Below, one piece after another: positions 1 to 6,471 of a stretch of 9,804 nucleotides of DNA. The translations under genes and the position numbers were made by a program. The notes under the pieces are model-generated. The model saw nothing but the letters and a program-made list of their open reading frames with translations, was not told the DNA's origin and did no database searches. The first letter of the stretch is position 1. Each line of letters begins with the position of its first letter. Origin of the DNA: Rhodoferax sp. (GTDB taxonomy: Bacteria > Pseudomonadota > Gammaproteobacteria > Burkholderiales > Burkholderiaceae_C); assembly GCA_024235935.1 (NCBI GenBank), contig JACKLL010000028.1:1-9804 (forward strand), in the 5' to 3' direction.

Positions 1-120
1 GATTTCGGGCGCAAGCACAAGATCAACGGAACGCCCACCCTGTTCTTCGTCGACGGGTCGCGCGTCCCTGGCGCCATCAGTGCCCTTCAGGTGGAAAAAT
101 TCCTCGCTGACGCCAAGTGA
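1..120 (+). CDS. dsbC: DsbC-type thiol:disulfide interchange protein, C-terminal fragment
   Basis: Only the last 39 codons and the TGA stop (118-120) are inside the window; the start lies upstream. The visible residues include the thioredoxin-fold cis-proline motif GTPT (in NGTPTLFF), then DGSRVPGA and a final helix (QVEKFLADAK), which together are the typical C-terminus of DsbC-family proteins. Members of this family are periplasmic disulfide isomerases that reshuffle wrong disulfide bonds in secreted proteins and are kept reduced by DsbD. The catalytic CXXC and the dimerisation domain are outside the window, so they could not be checked. DsbG is the main alternative, but the V-P-G-A segment after the cis-proline strand favours DsbC. 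The M61 peptidase gene starts 43 bp downstream on the same strand and may be co-transcribed. Confidence 0.8.
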   Translation, partial: DFGRKHKINGTPTLFFVDGSRVPGAISALQVEKFLADAK

Positions 121-163
121 TGGGCAGCGTCCGTCCCATGCGTCGCGGGTGCCGGGCACGCGC

Positions 164-1981
164 ATGAAGGGCGGACGCCCCTCAGCCGACGCGCCCCTGG
201 TCTACCGGGTCGAGGTGGGCGACCTGCATGCCCATCTGTTCCGGGTCACGCTGACGATTGCCCGACCGGCCGAGGTGCAGACCCTGCGCCTGCCGATCTG
301 GATTCCGGGCAGCTATCTGGTGCGCGAGTTCTCGAAGAACCTCCAAAGCCTGCGCGCCCACCAGGATGCAACGGCCTGTACCTTGCGCCAGTGCGACAAG
401 AACACCTGGGAGGTGGATTGCAGCACCGAGCGCCCGCTGCACGTCGCGTACGAGGTCTATGCGCTGGACAACTCGGTGCGCGCCGCCTGGCTGGATGCCC
501 AGCGCGGCTTCTTCAACGGCACCAGCCTGCTGCTGCAGGTGCAGGGCCAGACCCAGTCGGAGCATCGGATCGCTCTGGTGGCCGACGAGCGCCTTGCCGA
601 CTGGCAGGTCGCGACCGCGCTGGACCCGCTCAAGATCAATCGGCGCGGCTTCGGCAGCTATCGCGCAGCCGACTACGACGAACTGGTGGACTGCCCGGTG
701 GAGATGGGGCCGTTCTGGAGCGGGGCATTTGTCGCCGCCGGCATCGACCACCGCTTCGTCGTGGCCGGGGCCGCGCCGAGTTTCGATGGCCAGCGCCTGC
801 TCGATGACAGCCGGCGGATCTGCGAGGCCGCGATCCGCTTCTGGCACGGGGACGCTACAAGCGCCAGTCGCAGCGGCGGCAAGCCGCCGCACCGGGACTA
901 CCTGTTCATGCTCAATGTGGTCGAGGACGCCTATGGCGGTCTCGAGCACCGCAATTCGACGGCGCTGATCGCCGCGCGCAAGGATCTGCCGCGTGTCCCG
1001 GCCGAAGGCGCAAACAGCATGCGCCAGCCCGAGGGCTACACCACCTTGCTGGGGCTGATCAGCCACGAGTATTTCCATACCTGGAACATCAAGCGGCTGC
1101 GTCCGGTGGCATTCGCGCAGTTCGACTATGGCCGCGAAAACTACACCGACCTGCTGTGGTTCTTCGAAGGCTTCACCAGCTATTACGACGACCTGCTGCT
1201 GCGCCGCGCCGGCTTGATCGACGACGCCACCTATCTGCGGCTGCTGACCAAGACCGTCAACCAGGTGCTGCAGACGCCCGGGCGGCAGTTGCAGAGCGTG
1301 GCGCAGGCCAGCTTCGATGCCTGGGTCAAGTACTACCGGCAGGACGAAAACACCGCCAATGCGACGGTGAGCTACTACACCAAGGGCGCCTGTGTCGCCC
1401 TGTGCCTGGACCTGAGTCTGCGTGCCAGCGGCGCGACCACGCTGGACGACGTGATGCGGGCGCTGTGGACGCACTGCGCAGGCGGGCCGATGACCGAGAA
1501 GGATTTGCTGGACGTGTTGCGCGCACTGACAGGCCGCGCCTGGCAGCGCGAACTGGCGCGCTGGGTGCACGGCACGCGCGAGCTGCCGCTGGAGCCGCTG
1601 TTGACGGCGCAGGGCGTCGCGGTGCTGCAGGAGCCGGCGCAGACGGCGCAGGCCCTGGGCCTGCGGGTCACCGAGTCTGGCGGCAGTGTCCAGATCAAGG
1701 TGGTGCTGCGCGGTGGCGCGGCCGAGCAGGCCGGATTTGCCGCCGGCGACGAGTGGTTGGCGCTGGAGGTCGGGCGCGGCACGCGTGCGCAGGGCTGGCG
1801 GCTGGGGCGCCTCGATGAACTGCCGATGTACGCAGCACCCGGACAGGTGGTGACGGCGCTGGTGGTGCGCGACCGGCGCCTGCTGCGGCTGCGCCTGAAG
1901 CTGCCCAAGGGCGTCACCACCTGGCGCCTGGCCGTGCGGGACGCCGCGGCTGTCGCTGCCTGGCTGGGCGACACGCGCTGA
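164..1981 (+). CDS. M61-family (glycyl) aminopeptidase with C-terminal PDZ domain
   Basis: This 605-residue protein is a zinc metallopeptidase of family M61. The zinc motif HEYFH lies at residues 301-305, within SHEYFHTWNIKRLRP, a segment highly typical of the family. The third ligand is probably E335 in FFEGFTSYY. The conserved GGLEH segment is at 258-262. The N-terminal ~190 residues match the M61 beta-sandwich domain (IPIW-like strand LPIWIPGSYLVREF). A PDZ domain covers about residues 498-575 (GLRVTESGG through AAEQAGFAAGDEWLALE). Known members remove N-terminal glycine and other small residues; the physiological substrate is unknown. I see no signal peptide, so it is probably cytoplasmic. 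I chose ATG 164 because the frame opens inside dsbC (ATG at 80) and the first ~28 codons of that longer version do not look like protein; GTG 149 is also possible. Length is normal for the family. Confidence 0.9.
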   Translation: MKGGRPSADAPLVYRVEVGDLHAHLFRVTLTIARPAEVQTLRLPIWIPGSYLVREFSKNLQSLRAHQDATACTLRQCDKNTWEVDCSTERPLHVAYEVYALDNSVRAAWLDAQRGFFNGTSLLLQVQGQTQSEHRIALVADERLADWQVATALDPLKINRRGFGSYRAADYDELVDCPVEMGPFWSGAFVAAGIDHRFVVAGAAPSFDGQRLLDDSRRICEAAIRFWHGDATSASRSGGKPPHRDYLFMLNVVEDAYGGLEHRNSTALIAARKDLPRVPAEGANSMRQPEGYTTLLGLISHEYFHTWNIKRLRPVAFAQFDYGRENYTDLLWFFEGFTSYYDDLLLRRAGLIDDATYLRLLTKTVNQVLQTPGRQLQSVAQASFDAWVKYYRQDENTANATVSYYTKGACVALCLDLSLRASGATTLDDVMRALWTHCAGGPMTEKDLLDVLRALTGRAWQRELARWVHGTRELPLEPLLTAQGVAVLQEPAQTAQALGLRVTESGGSVQIKVVLRGGAAEQAGFAAGDEWLALEVGRGTRAQGWRLGRLDELPMYAAPGQVVTALVVRDRRLLRLRLKLPKGVTTWRLAVRDAAAVAAWLGDTR

Positions 1982-1994
1982 CGCGTTGCCCGTG

Positions 1995-2009
1995 GCGGGT
2001 GCGGCCCGC
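1995..2009. terminator. short GC hairpin between convergent genes
   Basis: The 33-bp gap between the two convergent stop codons holds GCGGG (1995-1999) and CCCGC (2005-2009) around a 5-nt loop. There is no T-tract on either strand, so a role as a bidirectional terminator is only a guess from its position. Confidence 0.25.
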
Positions 2010-2014
2010 GCGGG

Positions 2015-2509
2015 TCAGCCGGGCCCGGTGTTCTGCGGCGGGATCACGGTTCCGGCAATCTGGGCGCTCTTGCCGCGAAACATGGCCACCACTTCGCCGC
2101 GCTGGTTCTCGACCCGCATGTCGTAGATGCCATGGCGGCCCTGCAAGGTCTGCTCCTGGCCGGTGCAGGTCAGCACGTCGCCCGGGTGTGCGGGCTTGAG
2201 GAACTCGATGCTGCAACCCGCCGCGACCGTCACCTTGTTGTAGCTGTTGCACGCGAACGCGAAGGTCGAATCGGCCAGCGTGAAGATGAAGCCGCCATGG
2301 CAGATCCGATGGCCATTGAGCAGTTCGTCGCGGACCGCCATGCGCATGACGGCCCGACCGGGCTCGCAGCTGAGCAGTTCCATCTGCATGAAGGCGCGCG
2401 ATGCGTGGTCGGCCGCGAACATGGACGCGCCCACGGCGCGGGCCAGCTCCGCGGCATCGGCGGGCGCGTCGCCGGGCTGCGGCGCGCCGGATTCGGCTGG
2501 ATGCACCAT
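2015..2509 (-). CDS. paaI: PaaI-family hotdog thioesterase (hydroxyphenylacetyl-CoA thioesterase)
   Basis: This 164-residue protein has the hotdog-fold PaaI signature: DHASRAF at about 34-40, then NGHRICHGGFIFTLADS, with HGG at 71-73 and the likely catalytic aspartate D80. PaaI hydrolyses ring-hydroxylated phenylacetyl-CoA compounds and is thought to free CoA trapped in dead-end intermediates of aerobic phenylacetate breakdown. The enzyme is cytoplasmic and usually tetrameric. Its ATG (2507-2509, read on the minus strand) begins only 3 bp after the paaG stop, so the two genes almost certainly form one transcript with paaG first. The first ~20 residues are rich in A, P, G and D and are probably a disordered extension; a later start is possible, though no in-frame Met occurs before residue 30. 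It converges with the M61 gene. Confidence 0.88.
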   Translation of the reverse strand: MVHPAESGAPQPGDAPADAAELARAVGASMFAADHASRAFMQMELLSCEPGRAVMRMAVRDELLNGHRICHGGFIFTLADSTFAFACNSYNKVTVAAGCSIEFLKPAHPGDVLTCTGQEQTLQGRHGIYDMRVENQRGEVVAMFRGKSAQIAGTVIPPQNTGPG

Positions 2510-2512
2510 GGC

Positions 2513-3307
2513 CTACTGCCCGGTGAACGCCGCCGGGCGCTTCTGCAGAAAGGCGCTGACGCCTTCGATGTAGTCATGCGTCGCCCCCATGGCGGACTGG
2601 GTGTCGCGTTCGACATCGAGGTGCGCGTCCAGCGAGTGCGTGCTGGCCGACCGCAACAGCTGGCGGGTGGCGACCAAGGCCTTGGTCGGCAGGGTGGCCA
2701 GGCGCTCTGCCAGGGCCATGGCGGCTTCCAGCGGGTCGTCGGCGATGTCCCAGATCATGCCCCAGTCGCGCGCCTGCGTGGCGCTCAGCTTGTCGCCGGT
2801 CAGCGCCAGCCCCATGGCGCGCGCCAGGCCCAGGCGCTGCGGCAGAAACCAGCTGCCACCGGCGTCCGGCACCAGCCCGATCTTGCTGAACGCCTGGATG
2901 AAGCTGGCGGTCGGCGCGGCGATGGCGATATCGCAGGTCATGGCCAGGGACGCGCCGGCGCCGGCGGCCACGCCATTGACGGCCGCGATGCTGGGCATGC
3001 GCAAGGCCTGCAGGCGGCGCACCGTCGGATTGAAGGCCTGGTCGATGATGGGGCCGGGATCGGCCCGCTTGACCAGGTCGGGACCGGGCGTGAAGTCGAA
3101 ATCGGACAGGTCGGCGCCGGCACAGAAGCCGCGCCCGGCACCGGTGATGACCAGCGCCCGGATCTTCGGGTCGGCTTCGGCACGGTCCAGCGCCGCCCAC
3201 AGGTCGTGGTGCATCTGCCGGTTGAAGCTGTTGAGGTTCTGCGGGCGATGCAGCGTGGCGATGGCCACCGCGCCCTGCTCCTGGTAGAGCACCGTGGTGT
3301 CGGTCAT
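2513..3307 (-). CDS. paaG: PaaG, 1,2-epoxyphenylacetyl-CoA isomerase (crotonase superfamily)
   Basis: The 264-residue protein has the crotonase fold: FCAGADLSD (61-69) and GVAAGAGASLAMTCD (112-126) build the oxyanion hole. Both glutamates used by hydratases are missing: the position in GAGAS is Ser120, and the usual QPE-I motif reads QAFS, with Phe140. An aspartate, D148, stands in LVPDAGGSWFLP. This pattern fits PaaG, which isomerises ring-1,2-epoxyphenylacetyl-CoA to oxepin-CoA in aerobic phenylacetate catabolism, and argues against a simple enoyl-CoA hydratase. GDKLSATQARDWGMIW is also typical of PaaG. It is the first gene of a two-gene unit with paaI, transcribed away from the enoyl-CoA hydratase at 3416. 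Upstream of its ATG the ribosome-binding site is weak (GAAAGCACTCCC). The rest of the paa set (paaABCDE, paaK, paaZ) is not in the window. Confidence 0.88.
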   Translation of the reverse strand: MTDTTVLYQEQGAVAIATLHRPQNLNSFNRQMHHDLWAALDRAEADPKIRALVITGAGRGFCAGADLSDFDFTPGPDLVKRADPGPIIDQAFNPTVRRLQALRMPSIAAVNGVAAGAGASLAMTCDIAIAAPTASFIQAFSKIGLVPDAGGSWFLPQRLGLARAMGLALTGDKLSATQARDWGMIWDIADDPLEAAMALAERLATLPTKALVATRQLLRSASTHSLDAHLDVERDTQSAMGATHDYIEGVSAFLQKRPAAFTGQ

Positions 3308-3415
3308 GGGAGTGCTTTCGGCAAAAAGGGCAATTTACCATCGATCCCCCACAGGCCCGTGCGCGATATCCCTTACGATGGCCGTCTGCCAGACTACCGA
3401 CAGGAGAAGGACGAC
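3308..3415. promoter_or_regulatory. divergent promoter region between paaG and the enoyl-CoA hydratase gene
   Basis: These 108 bp separate two divergently transcribed CoA-metabolism genes, so they must hold both promoters unless transcription comes from further away. On the plus strand TACGAT (3374-3379) is a weak -10 candidate with no convincing -35. A good plus-strand Shine-Dalgarno, AGGAGAAGG, lies at 3402-3410 before ATG 3416. No clear operator palindrome for a PaaX or PaaR type repressor could be recognised. Confidence 0.45.
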
Positions 3416-4195
3416 ATGACCTATGAATTGATCCAGGTGCGCACCGAGGGCGAGCGGGTGGGTGTGATCACCCTGAACCGGCCCAAGCAACTGAATGCGC
3501 TGAACGACGCGCTGATGGACGAACTGGGTGCTGCGCTGCAGGCCTTCGACGCCGATCCGGCCATCGGCTGCATGGTCGTCACCGGCAGCGAAAAGGCCTT
3601 TGCCGCCGGCGCCGACATCGGTGCCATGGCCAGCTACAGCTTTGCCGACGTCTACAAGGGCGACTACATCACCCGCAACTGGGAACAGATCCGGCAGATC
3701 CGCAAGCCCGTCATCGCGGCCGTCAGCGGCTTTGCGCTGGGCGGCGGCTGCGAGCTGGCCATGATGTGCGACTTCATCATCGCCGCCGACAATGCCCGTT
3801 TCGGCCAGCCGGAAATCAAGCTGGGCATCATTCCCGGCGCCGGCGGCACCCAGCGCCTGCCACGCGCCGTCGGCAAGGCCAAGGCCATGGACATGGCGCT
3901 GACCGGCCGCATGATGGACGCCACCGAAGCCGAACGCGCCGGTCTGGTCAGCCGCGTGGTTCCGCTTGAGAAGCTGATGGACGAGGCACTCGGCGCCGCG
4001 CTGATGATCTGCGACTACTCGCAGGTCGCCACCATGGCGGCCAAGGAGTCGGTCAACAAGGCCTTCGAGGGCTCCCTGGCCGACGGCATCCACTTCGAGC
4101 GCCGGCTGTTCCATGCGTTGTTTGCGACGGACGACCAGAAGGAAGGCATGGATGCCTTCGTCAACAAGCGCAAGGCGGTGTTCAAGAACCGCTGA
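3416..4195 (+). CDS. enoyl-CoA hydratase (short-chain crotonase; PaaF-like)
   Basis: The 259-residue protein is a full-length, canonical enoyl-CoA hydratase that adds water across trans-2-enoyl-CoA thioesters. Both catalytic glutamates are present: E113 in GGGCELAMMCD and E133 in GQPEIKLGIIPGAGGTQRLPR. The CoA/oxyanion motif AFAAGADIGAM (61-71) and the C-terminal helix ending in NKRKAVFKNR are also typical. The start is fixed by the Shine-Dalgarno AGGAGAAGG (3402-3410), six bases before ATG 3416; the frame stays open far upstream, but that part is antisense to paaG. Divergent placement next to paaG/paaI suggests a role as the 2,3-dehydroadipyl-CoA hydratase (PaaF), but sequence alone cannot separate this from a general fatty-acid hydratase, so I give no symbol. 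A 22-bp inverted repeat and then the tRNA gene follow. Confidence 0.9.
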   Translation: MTYELIQVRTEGERVGVITLNRPKQLNALNDALMDELGAALQAFDADPAIGCMVVTGSEKAFAAGADIGAMASYSFADVYKGDYITRNWEQIRQIRKPVIAAVSGFALGGGCELAMMCDFIIAADNARFGQPEIKLGIIPGAGGTQRLPRAVGKAKAMDMALTGRMMDATEAERAGLVSRVVPLEKLMDEALGAALMICDYSQVATMAAKESVNKAFEGSLADGIHFERRLFHALFATDDQKEGMDAFVNKRKAVFKNR

Positions 4196-4212
4196 AACCG
4201 AGGGGCGCCTGA

Positions 4213-4234
4213 CCTGCAGTGACCAGAATGCAGG
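4213..4234. repeat. short inverted repeat after the hydratase gene
   Basis: CCTGCA (4213-4218) and TGCAGG (4229-4234) can pair around a 10-nt loop 17 bp after the hydratase stop. The following CCGGCCTCAAAAAG has no T-run, so it is at best a weak terminator. A GGCCGGCC palindrome (4233-4240) overlaps it. Confidence 0.3.
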
Positions 4235-4264
4235 CCGGCCTCAAAAAGTGGCCAGAAGCCTGGT

Positions 4265-4270
4265 TATAAT
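4265..4270 (+). promoter_or_regulatory. -10 box of the tRNA-Met promoter
   Basis: A perfect TATAAT stands 53 bp before the tRNA 5' end, giving a predicted transcript start near 4277 and a 5' leader of about 47 nt for RNase P to remove. At the expected -35 distance (about 4242-4247) the sequence CAAAAA is a poor match, so the -35 element is weak or differently spaced. Confidence 0.6.
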
Positions 4271-4323
4271 CTGCGGCTTCGGTAAATCTCCCAGAAGGGG
4301 TCTATCGGAGCAGTTTGCACAAT

Positions 4324-4400
4324 GGCGCTTTAGCTCAGTCGGTTAGAGCGATGGAATCATAATCCACAGGTCCGCGGTTCGAATCCGTGAAGCGCCACCA
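4324..4400 (+). tRNA. tRNA-Met (CAT anticodon), probably elongator
   Basis: A complete 77-nt cloverleaf with encoded CCA. The acceptor stem GGCGCTT/AAGCGCC is perfect over 7 bp; the D-arm is GCTC...GAGC; the anticodon loop ATCATAA carries CAT; the T-arm is CGCGG TTCGAAT CCGTG with one G-T pair; the discriminator base is A. One mismatch (A-C) lies at the top of the anticodon stem. The first acceptor pair is G-C, which excludes initiator tRNA. An Ile2 tRNA (lysidine-modified CAT) is the main alternative, but the acceptor and anticodon arms look more like elongator Met of betaproteobacteria. The gene is followed by an intrinsic terminator and a phage-type integrase, so its 3' half is a probable island attachment site. 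Confidence 0.93.
4378..4400 (+). other. candidate island attachment site (attL) at the tRNA 3' end
   Basis: P4-type integrases commonly recombine at the T-loop and acceptor region of tRNA genes, leaving the tRNA intact on the integrase side. The integrase at 4575 is placed and oriented accordingly. I infer this from layout only: no second copy of the tRNA end long enough to be attR occurs in the window. Confidence 0.4.
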
Positions 4401-4431
4401 AACATGGTTCCAGATAAGACCCGGAACGTCT

Positions 4432-4467
4432 AAAGCCCCAAGTAAATCAACGACTTGGGGCTTTTTT
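4432..4467 (+). terminator. intrinsic terminator of tRNA-Met
   Basis: A perfect 12-bp stem, AAAGCCCCAAGT (4432-4443) with ACTTGGGGCTTT (4453-4464), encloses a 9-nt loop and runs into six T (4462-4467). It lies 31 bp after the tRNA and ends its transcript. The A-rich 5' arm also makes it usable on the other strand. Confidence 0.92.
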
Positions 4468-4480
4468 CATGTCCGCATAG

Positions 4481-4574
4481 GACCGGGTAAGTCCACACAC
4501 ATCCGGCTCCTGACCGGGTAACATACCGGGTAACTGCACCCAATTGGCCCTATGTGGCAGAAAGTTACCCGGTC
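4481..4574. repeat. four copies of ACCGGGTAA before the integrase (candidate integrase arm sites/operator)
   Basis: Direct copies of ACCGGGTAA start at 4482, 4513 and 4525, and an inverted copy (TTACCCGGT) is at 4565-4573, touching the likely integrase ATG at 4575. The first, second and inverted copies extend to a shared 10-mer, GACCGGGTAA. Such repeats beside an integrase gene are typical of arm-type integrase or excisionase binding sites, and the last copy is positioned where binding would repress the integrase gene. The function is inferred. Confidence 0.6.
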
Positions 4575-5873
4575 ATGGCGGCAACTGACATCCTCTCAGA
4601 CAAGACCATTCGCGCAACCCTCAAAGCGGTGGTTCAAGCAGGCAAACCGCGCAAGATCAGCGACGGCGGGGGGGTGGTACTGGAGGCCCGTCCTACCGGT
4701 GCCGGGTGGTGGCGTTTGCGGTATTGGCGCGACGGCAAGGAAGGCTTGTTGAGCCTTGGCACGTACCCAGAGGTGTCGCTCAAGGATGCCCGCCGGCGCC
4801 GCGACGATATCCGCAAGCTCGTGGCCGCAGGCAAGGACCCCAGTGAGCACAGGAAGGCCGAAAAGGCGGAACGAGCGCGCGAGAGGGAATCCAAGGCGCT
4901 GGCTGATGCCGGCCTGCCCGGGCCCGGCACATTCGAGCATGTTGCCCGAATGTGGGTGTCCACGGTGCATGAGTCCAAGGTGACCCCGGCGCACGCGCGA
5001 CGCACGCTCGCGCGGCTGGAAACACATGTTTTTCCTTGGCTGGGCCGCCGACCGATTGCCGATATCGAGGCACCCGATCTGCTGGCCTGTCTGCGCCGCA
5101 TTACTGCGCGTGGTGTCGTGGAAACAGCGCACCGGGTCAAGGATGCCTGCGGCCAGGTATTCCGATTCGGGATCGGCGAAGGCGCATGTCAGCGCAACCC
5201 GGCCGCGGATCTGCGGGACCAGTTGCCATCCGCCACGCGCAAGCACTTTGCTGCTATCACACAACCGGAGCAGGCCGGCGACCTGTTACGCGACATAGCG
5301 GCGTACAGCGGCCGCCCTGTGACCCGTGGGGCACTGTCGTTGTCGGCCTTGCTTCTCTTGCGCCCCGGCGAATTGCGCGCCATGGAATGGGCATGGGTGG
5401 ACGTGGATGGCGCCATGTTGACTGTGCCCGGCGAACAGATGAAGCGCAAGAGAGCCGACAAGTGCAACGGTATCCCGCACCTTGTGCCGCTGGCGCCTCA
5501 AGCGCTGGCGATCCTGGAAGAACTGCGACCCCTTACCGGGCACGGTCGCTACGTGTTCCCGTCCGAGCGCGGTGGCGCGCGCTGCATGAGCGAAAACACG
5601 GTACGCGCCGCTCTGCGTGCGCTGGGTTACAGCAATGACGAGATGACAGCGCATGGGTTCCGCGCTATGGCCCGCACGATGGCGGCAGAGCGGTTGAATG
5701 TGCAGCCCGAGGTGATCGAGGCGCAGTTGGCCCACACGGTGCCCGATGCGCTGGGCCGAGCCTACAACCGTACCCAGTACCTGGACCAGCGGCGTGCCTT
5801 GATGATCGCTTGGGCGGACTACCTGGACCGCATTCGTGATGGGGCAAAAGTGCTGCCGTTCAAGAGCGCTTGA
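4575..5873 (+). CDS. int: P4-type tyrosine integrase
   Basis: This 432-residue site-specific recombinase has the three-part layout of tRNA-targeting island integrases. An N-terminal DUF4102-like domain (about 3-95) shows KISDGGG, WRLRYWRDGKE and LSLGTYPEVSLKDAR. A SAM-like core-binding domain spans about 112-205 (TFEHVARMW ... RRPIADIEAPDLL). The catalytic domain follows, with R263 (in LLRPGELR), the HGFR box H360/R363, H387 (QLAH), and the nucleophile tyrosine, probably Y397 in AYNRTQY (Y402 is close by). All catalytic positions are intact, so it should be active. ATG 4575 is chosen because family members begin a few residues before the LSDKTIRA-like segment; GTG 4554 would add 7 residues. 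Neither start has a Shine-Dalgarno, and an inverted ACCGGGTAA copy abuts the ATG, hinting at autoregulation. It lies just after tRNA-Met. Confidence 0.92.
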   Translation: MAATDILSDKTIRATLKAVVQAGKPRKISDGGGVVLEARPTGAGWWRLRYWRDGKEGLLSLGTYPEVSLKDARRRRDDIRKLVAAGKDPSEHRKAEKAERARERESKALADAGLPGPGTFEHVARMWVSTVHESKVTPAHARRTLARLETHVFPWLGRRPIADIEAPDLLACLRRITARGVVETAHRVKDACGQVFRFGIGEGACQRNPAADLRDQLPSATRKHFAAITQPEQAGDLLRDIAAYSGRPVTRGALSLSALLLLRPGELRAMEWAWVDVDGAMLTVPGEQMKRKRADKCNGIPHLVPLAPQALAILEELRPLTGHGRYVFPSERGGARCMSENTVRAALRALGYSNDEMTAHGFRAMARTMAAERLNVQPEVIEAQLAHTVPDALGRAYNRTQYLDQRRALMIAWADYLDRIRDGAKVLPFKSA

Positions 5874-5890
5874 TCGGCTTGACGCCGAGG

Positions 5891-5910
5891 ACTGGGGACA
5901 ATGGGGACAC
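5891..5910. repeat. left copy of a 20-bp perfect inverted repeat (two GGGGACA heptamers)
   Basis: These 20 bases are the exact reverse complement of 7751-7770. They contain GGGGACA at 5894-5900 and 5903-5909, nine bases apart. They lie 17 bp after the integrase stop and 10 bp before the IS3 element, so the IS separates them from the main heptamer cluster. Confidence 0.85.
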
Positions 5911-5920
5911 CAGCCCCCTG

Positions 5921-5940
5921 TGTCAGACTAGTTGTCGCTT
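5921..5940 (+). repeat. left terminal inverted repeat of the IS3 element
   Basis: It begins TGTCAGACTAGTTGTCGC. It matches the complement of the right end with four differences, at positions 6, 7, 9 and 19. Confidence 0.85.
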
Positions 5941-5967
5941 CACCGATTTACACCGAAGCACAACCCC

Positions 5968-6471
5968 ATGAACCGAAATCAACATTCCGACGAGTTCCGA
6001 GAGCAAGCCCTGAGCAAGGTCCGGCACCGCGGCACGCGCAGCGTGCGCGATATCGCCGAGGAACTGAACATGTCTGCTGGCACGCTGAGAAAGTGGTGGG
6101 CCCGATCGAATGTCAGCGTCGCAGTGGCCGCGCCGCTGGCCGAACTGCCCAGCGAACTGCCAGCCGAGTCCTGGAGCGCCGCCCAGCGTCTGCTCGCCTT
6201 GCACCAGACCCACGGCCTGTCGGGTTCCGCGCTGCATGCCTGGTGCCGTGAAAAGGGTCTCTTCGAGCATCAGCTGATCACTTGGCGCGACGCGTTCTGC
6301 GCAGTCACCTCGCCCGAATCGCGCGAGTCCAAACTGGCTGTGCGCGAACTGCAGACTCGAAACGATGGCCTGCAGCGCGAGCTGCGCCGAAAAGAGAAGG
6401 CGCTGGCGGAAGCCGCAGCCTTGCTGGTGCTGCAAAAAAAGTTCCGGGCGATGTGGGCGGACGAGGAATGA
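5968..6471 (+). CDS. IS3-family OrfA (DNA-binding regulator/transposase N-terminus)
   Basis: OrfA has 167 residues. A helix-turn-helix near residues 20-48 (GTRSVRDIAEELNMSAGTLRKWW) should bind the terminal repeats. A second helical region (SAAQRLLALHQTHGLSGSALHAWC, about 71-94) precedes a probable leucine-zipper coiled coil at about 125-158 (LQTRNDGLQRELRRKEKALAEAAALL), used for multimerisation. It is longer than the ~100-residue OrfA of IS911 but resembles the long form seen in many betaproteobacterial IS3 elements. Its final codons contain the slippery CAA AAA AAG (6433-6441), and its stop overlaps the orfB start (ATGA, 6468-6471). By itself OrfA typically represses or modulates transposition; fused to OrfB it becomes the transposase. 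Confidence 0.88.
   Translation: MNRNQHSDEFREQALSKVRHRGTRSVRDIAEELNMSAGTLRKWWARSNVSVAVAAPLAELPSELPAESWSAAQRLLALHQTHGLSGSALHAWCREKGLFEHQLITWRDAFCAVTSPESRESKLAVRELQTRNDGLQRELRRKEKALAEAAALLVLQKKFRAMWADEE
6435..6441 (+). promoter_or_regulatory. programmed -1 frameshift heptamer A AAA AAG
   Basis: Seven A followed by G sit in orfA phase as CAA AAA AAG, giving the canonical X XXY YYZ heptamer used by IS3-family elements. A -1 slip moves reading to codon GTT (6441), which is in the orfB frame and stays open to 7544. The resulting OrfAB would have 525 residues. A weak downstream stem (GGAA 6465-6468 with TTCC 6476-6479) may or may not stimulate slippage. Confidence 0.85.

Noticed and set aside
182..1570. 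A 462-codon minus-strand frame opposite the M61 peptidase
   Set aside because: It is a GC-rich shadow frame; the plus strand carries the zinc motif and full domain order of M61.
2132..4195. A 687-codon plus-strand frame running through paaI, paaG and into the hydratase gene
   Set aside because: Up to about 3400 it is antisense to paaI and paaG, is rich in G, R, A, Q and H, and has no motifs. Only the part from ATG 3416, with its Shine-Dalgarno, is a protein.
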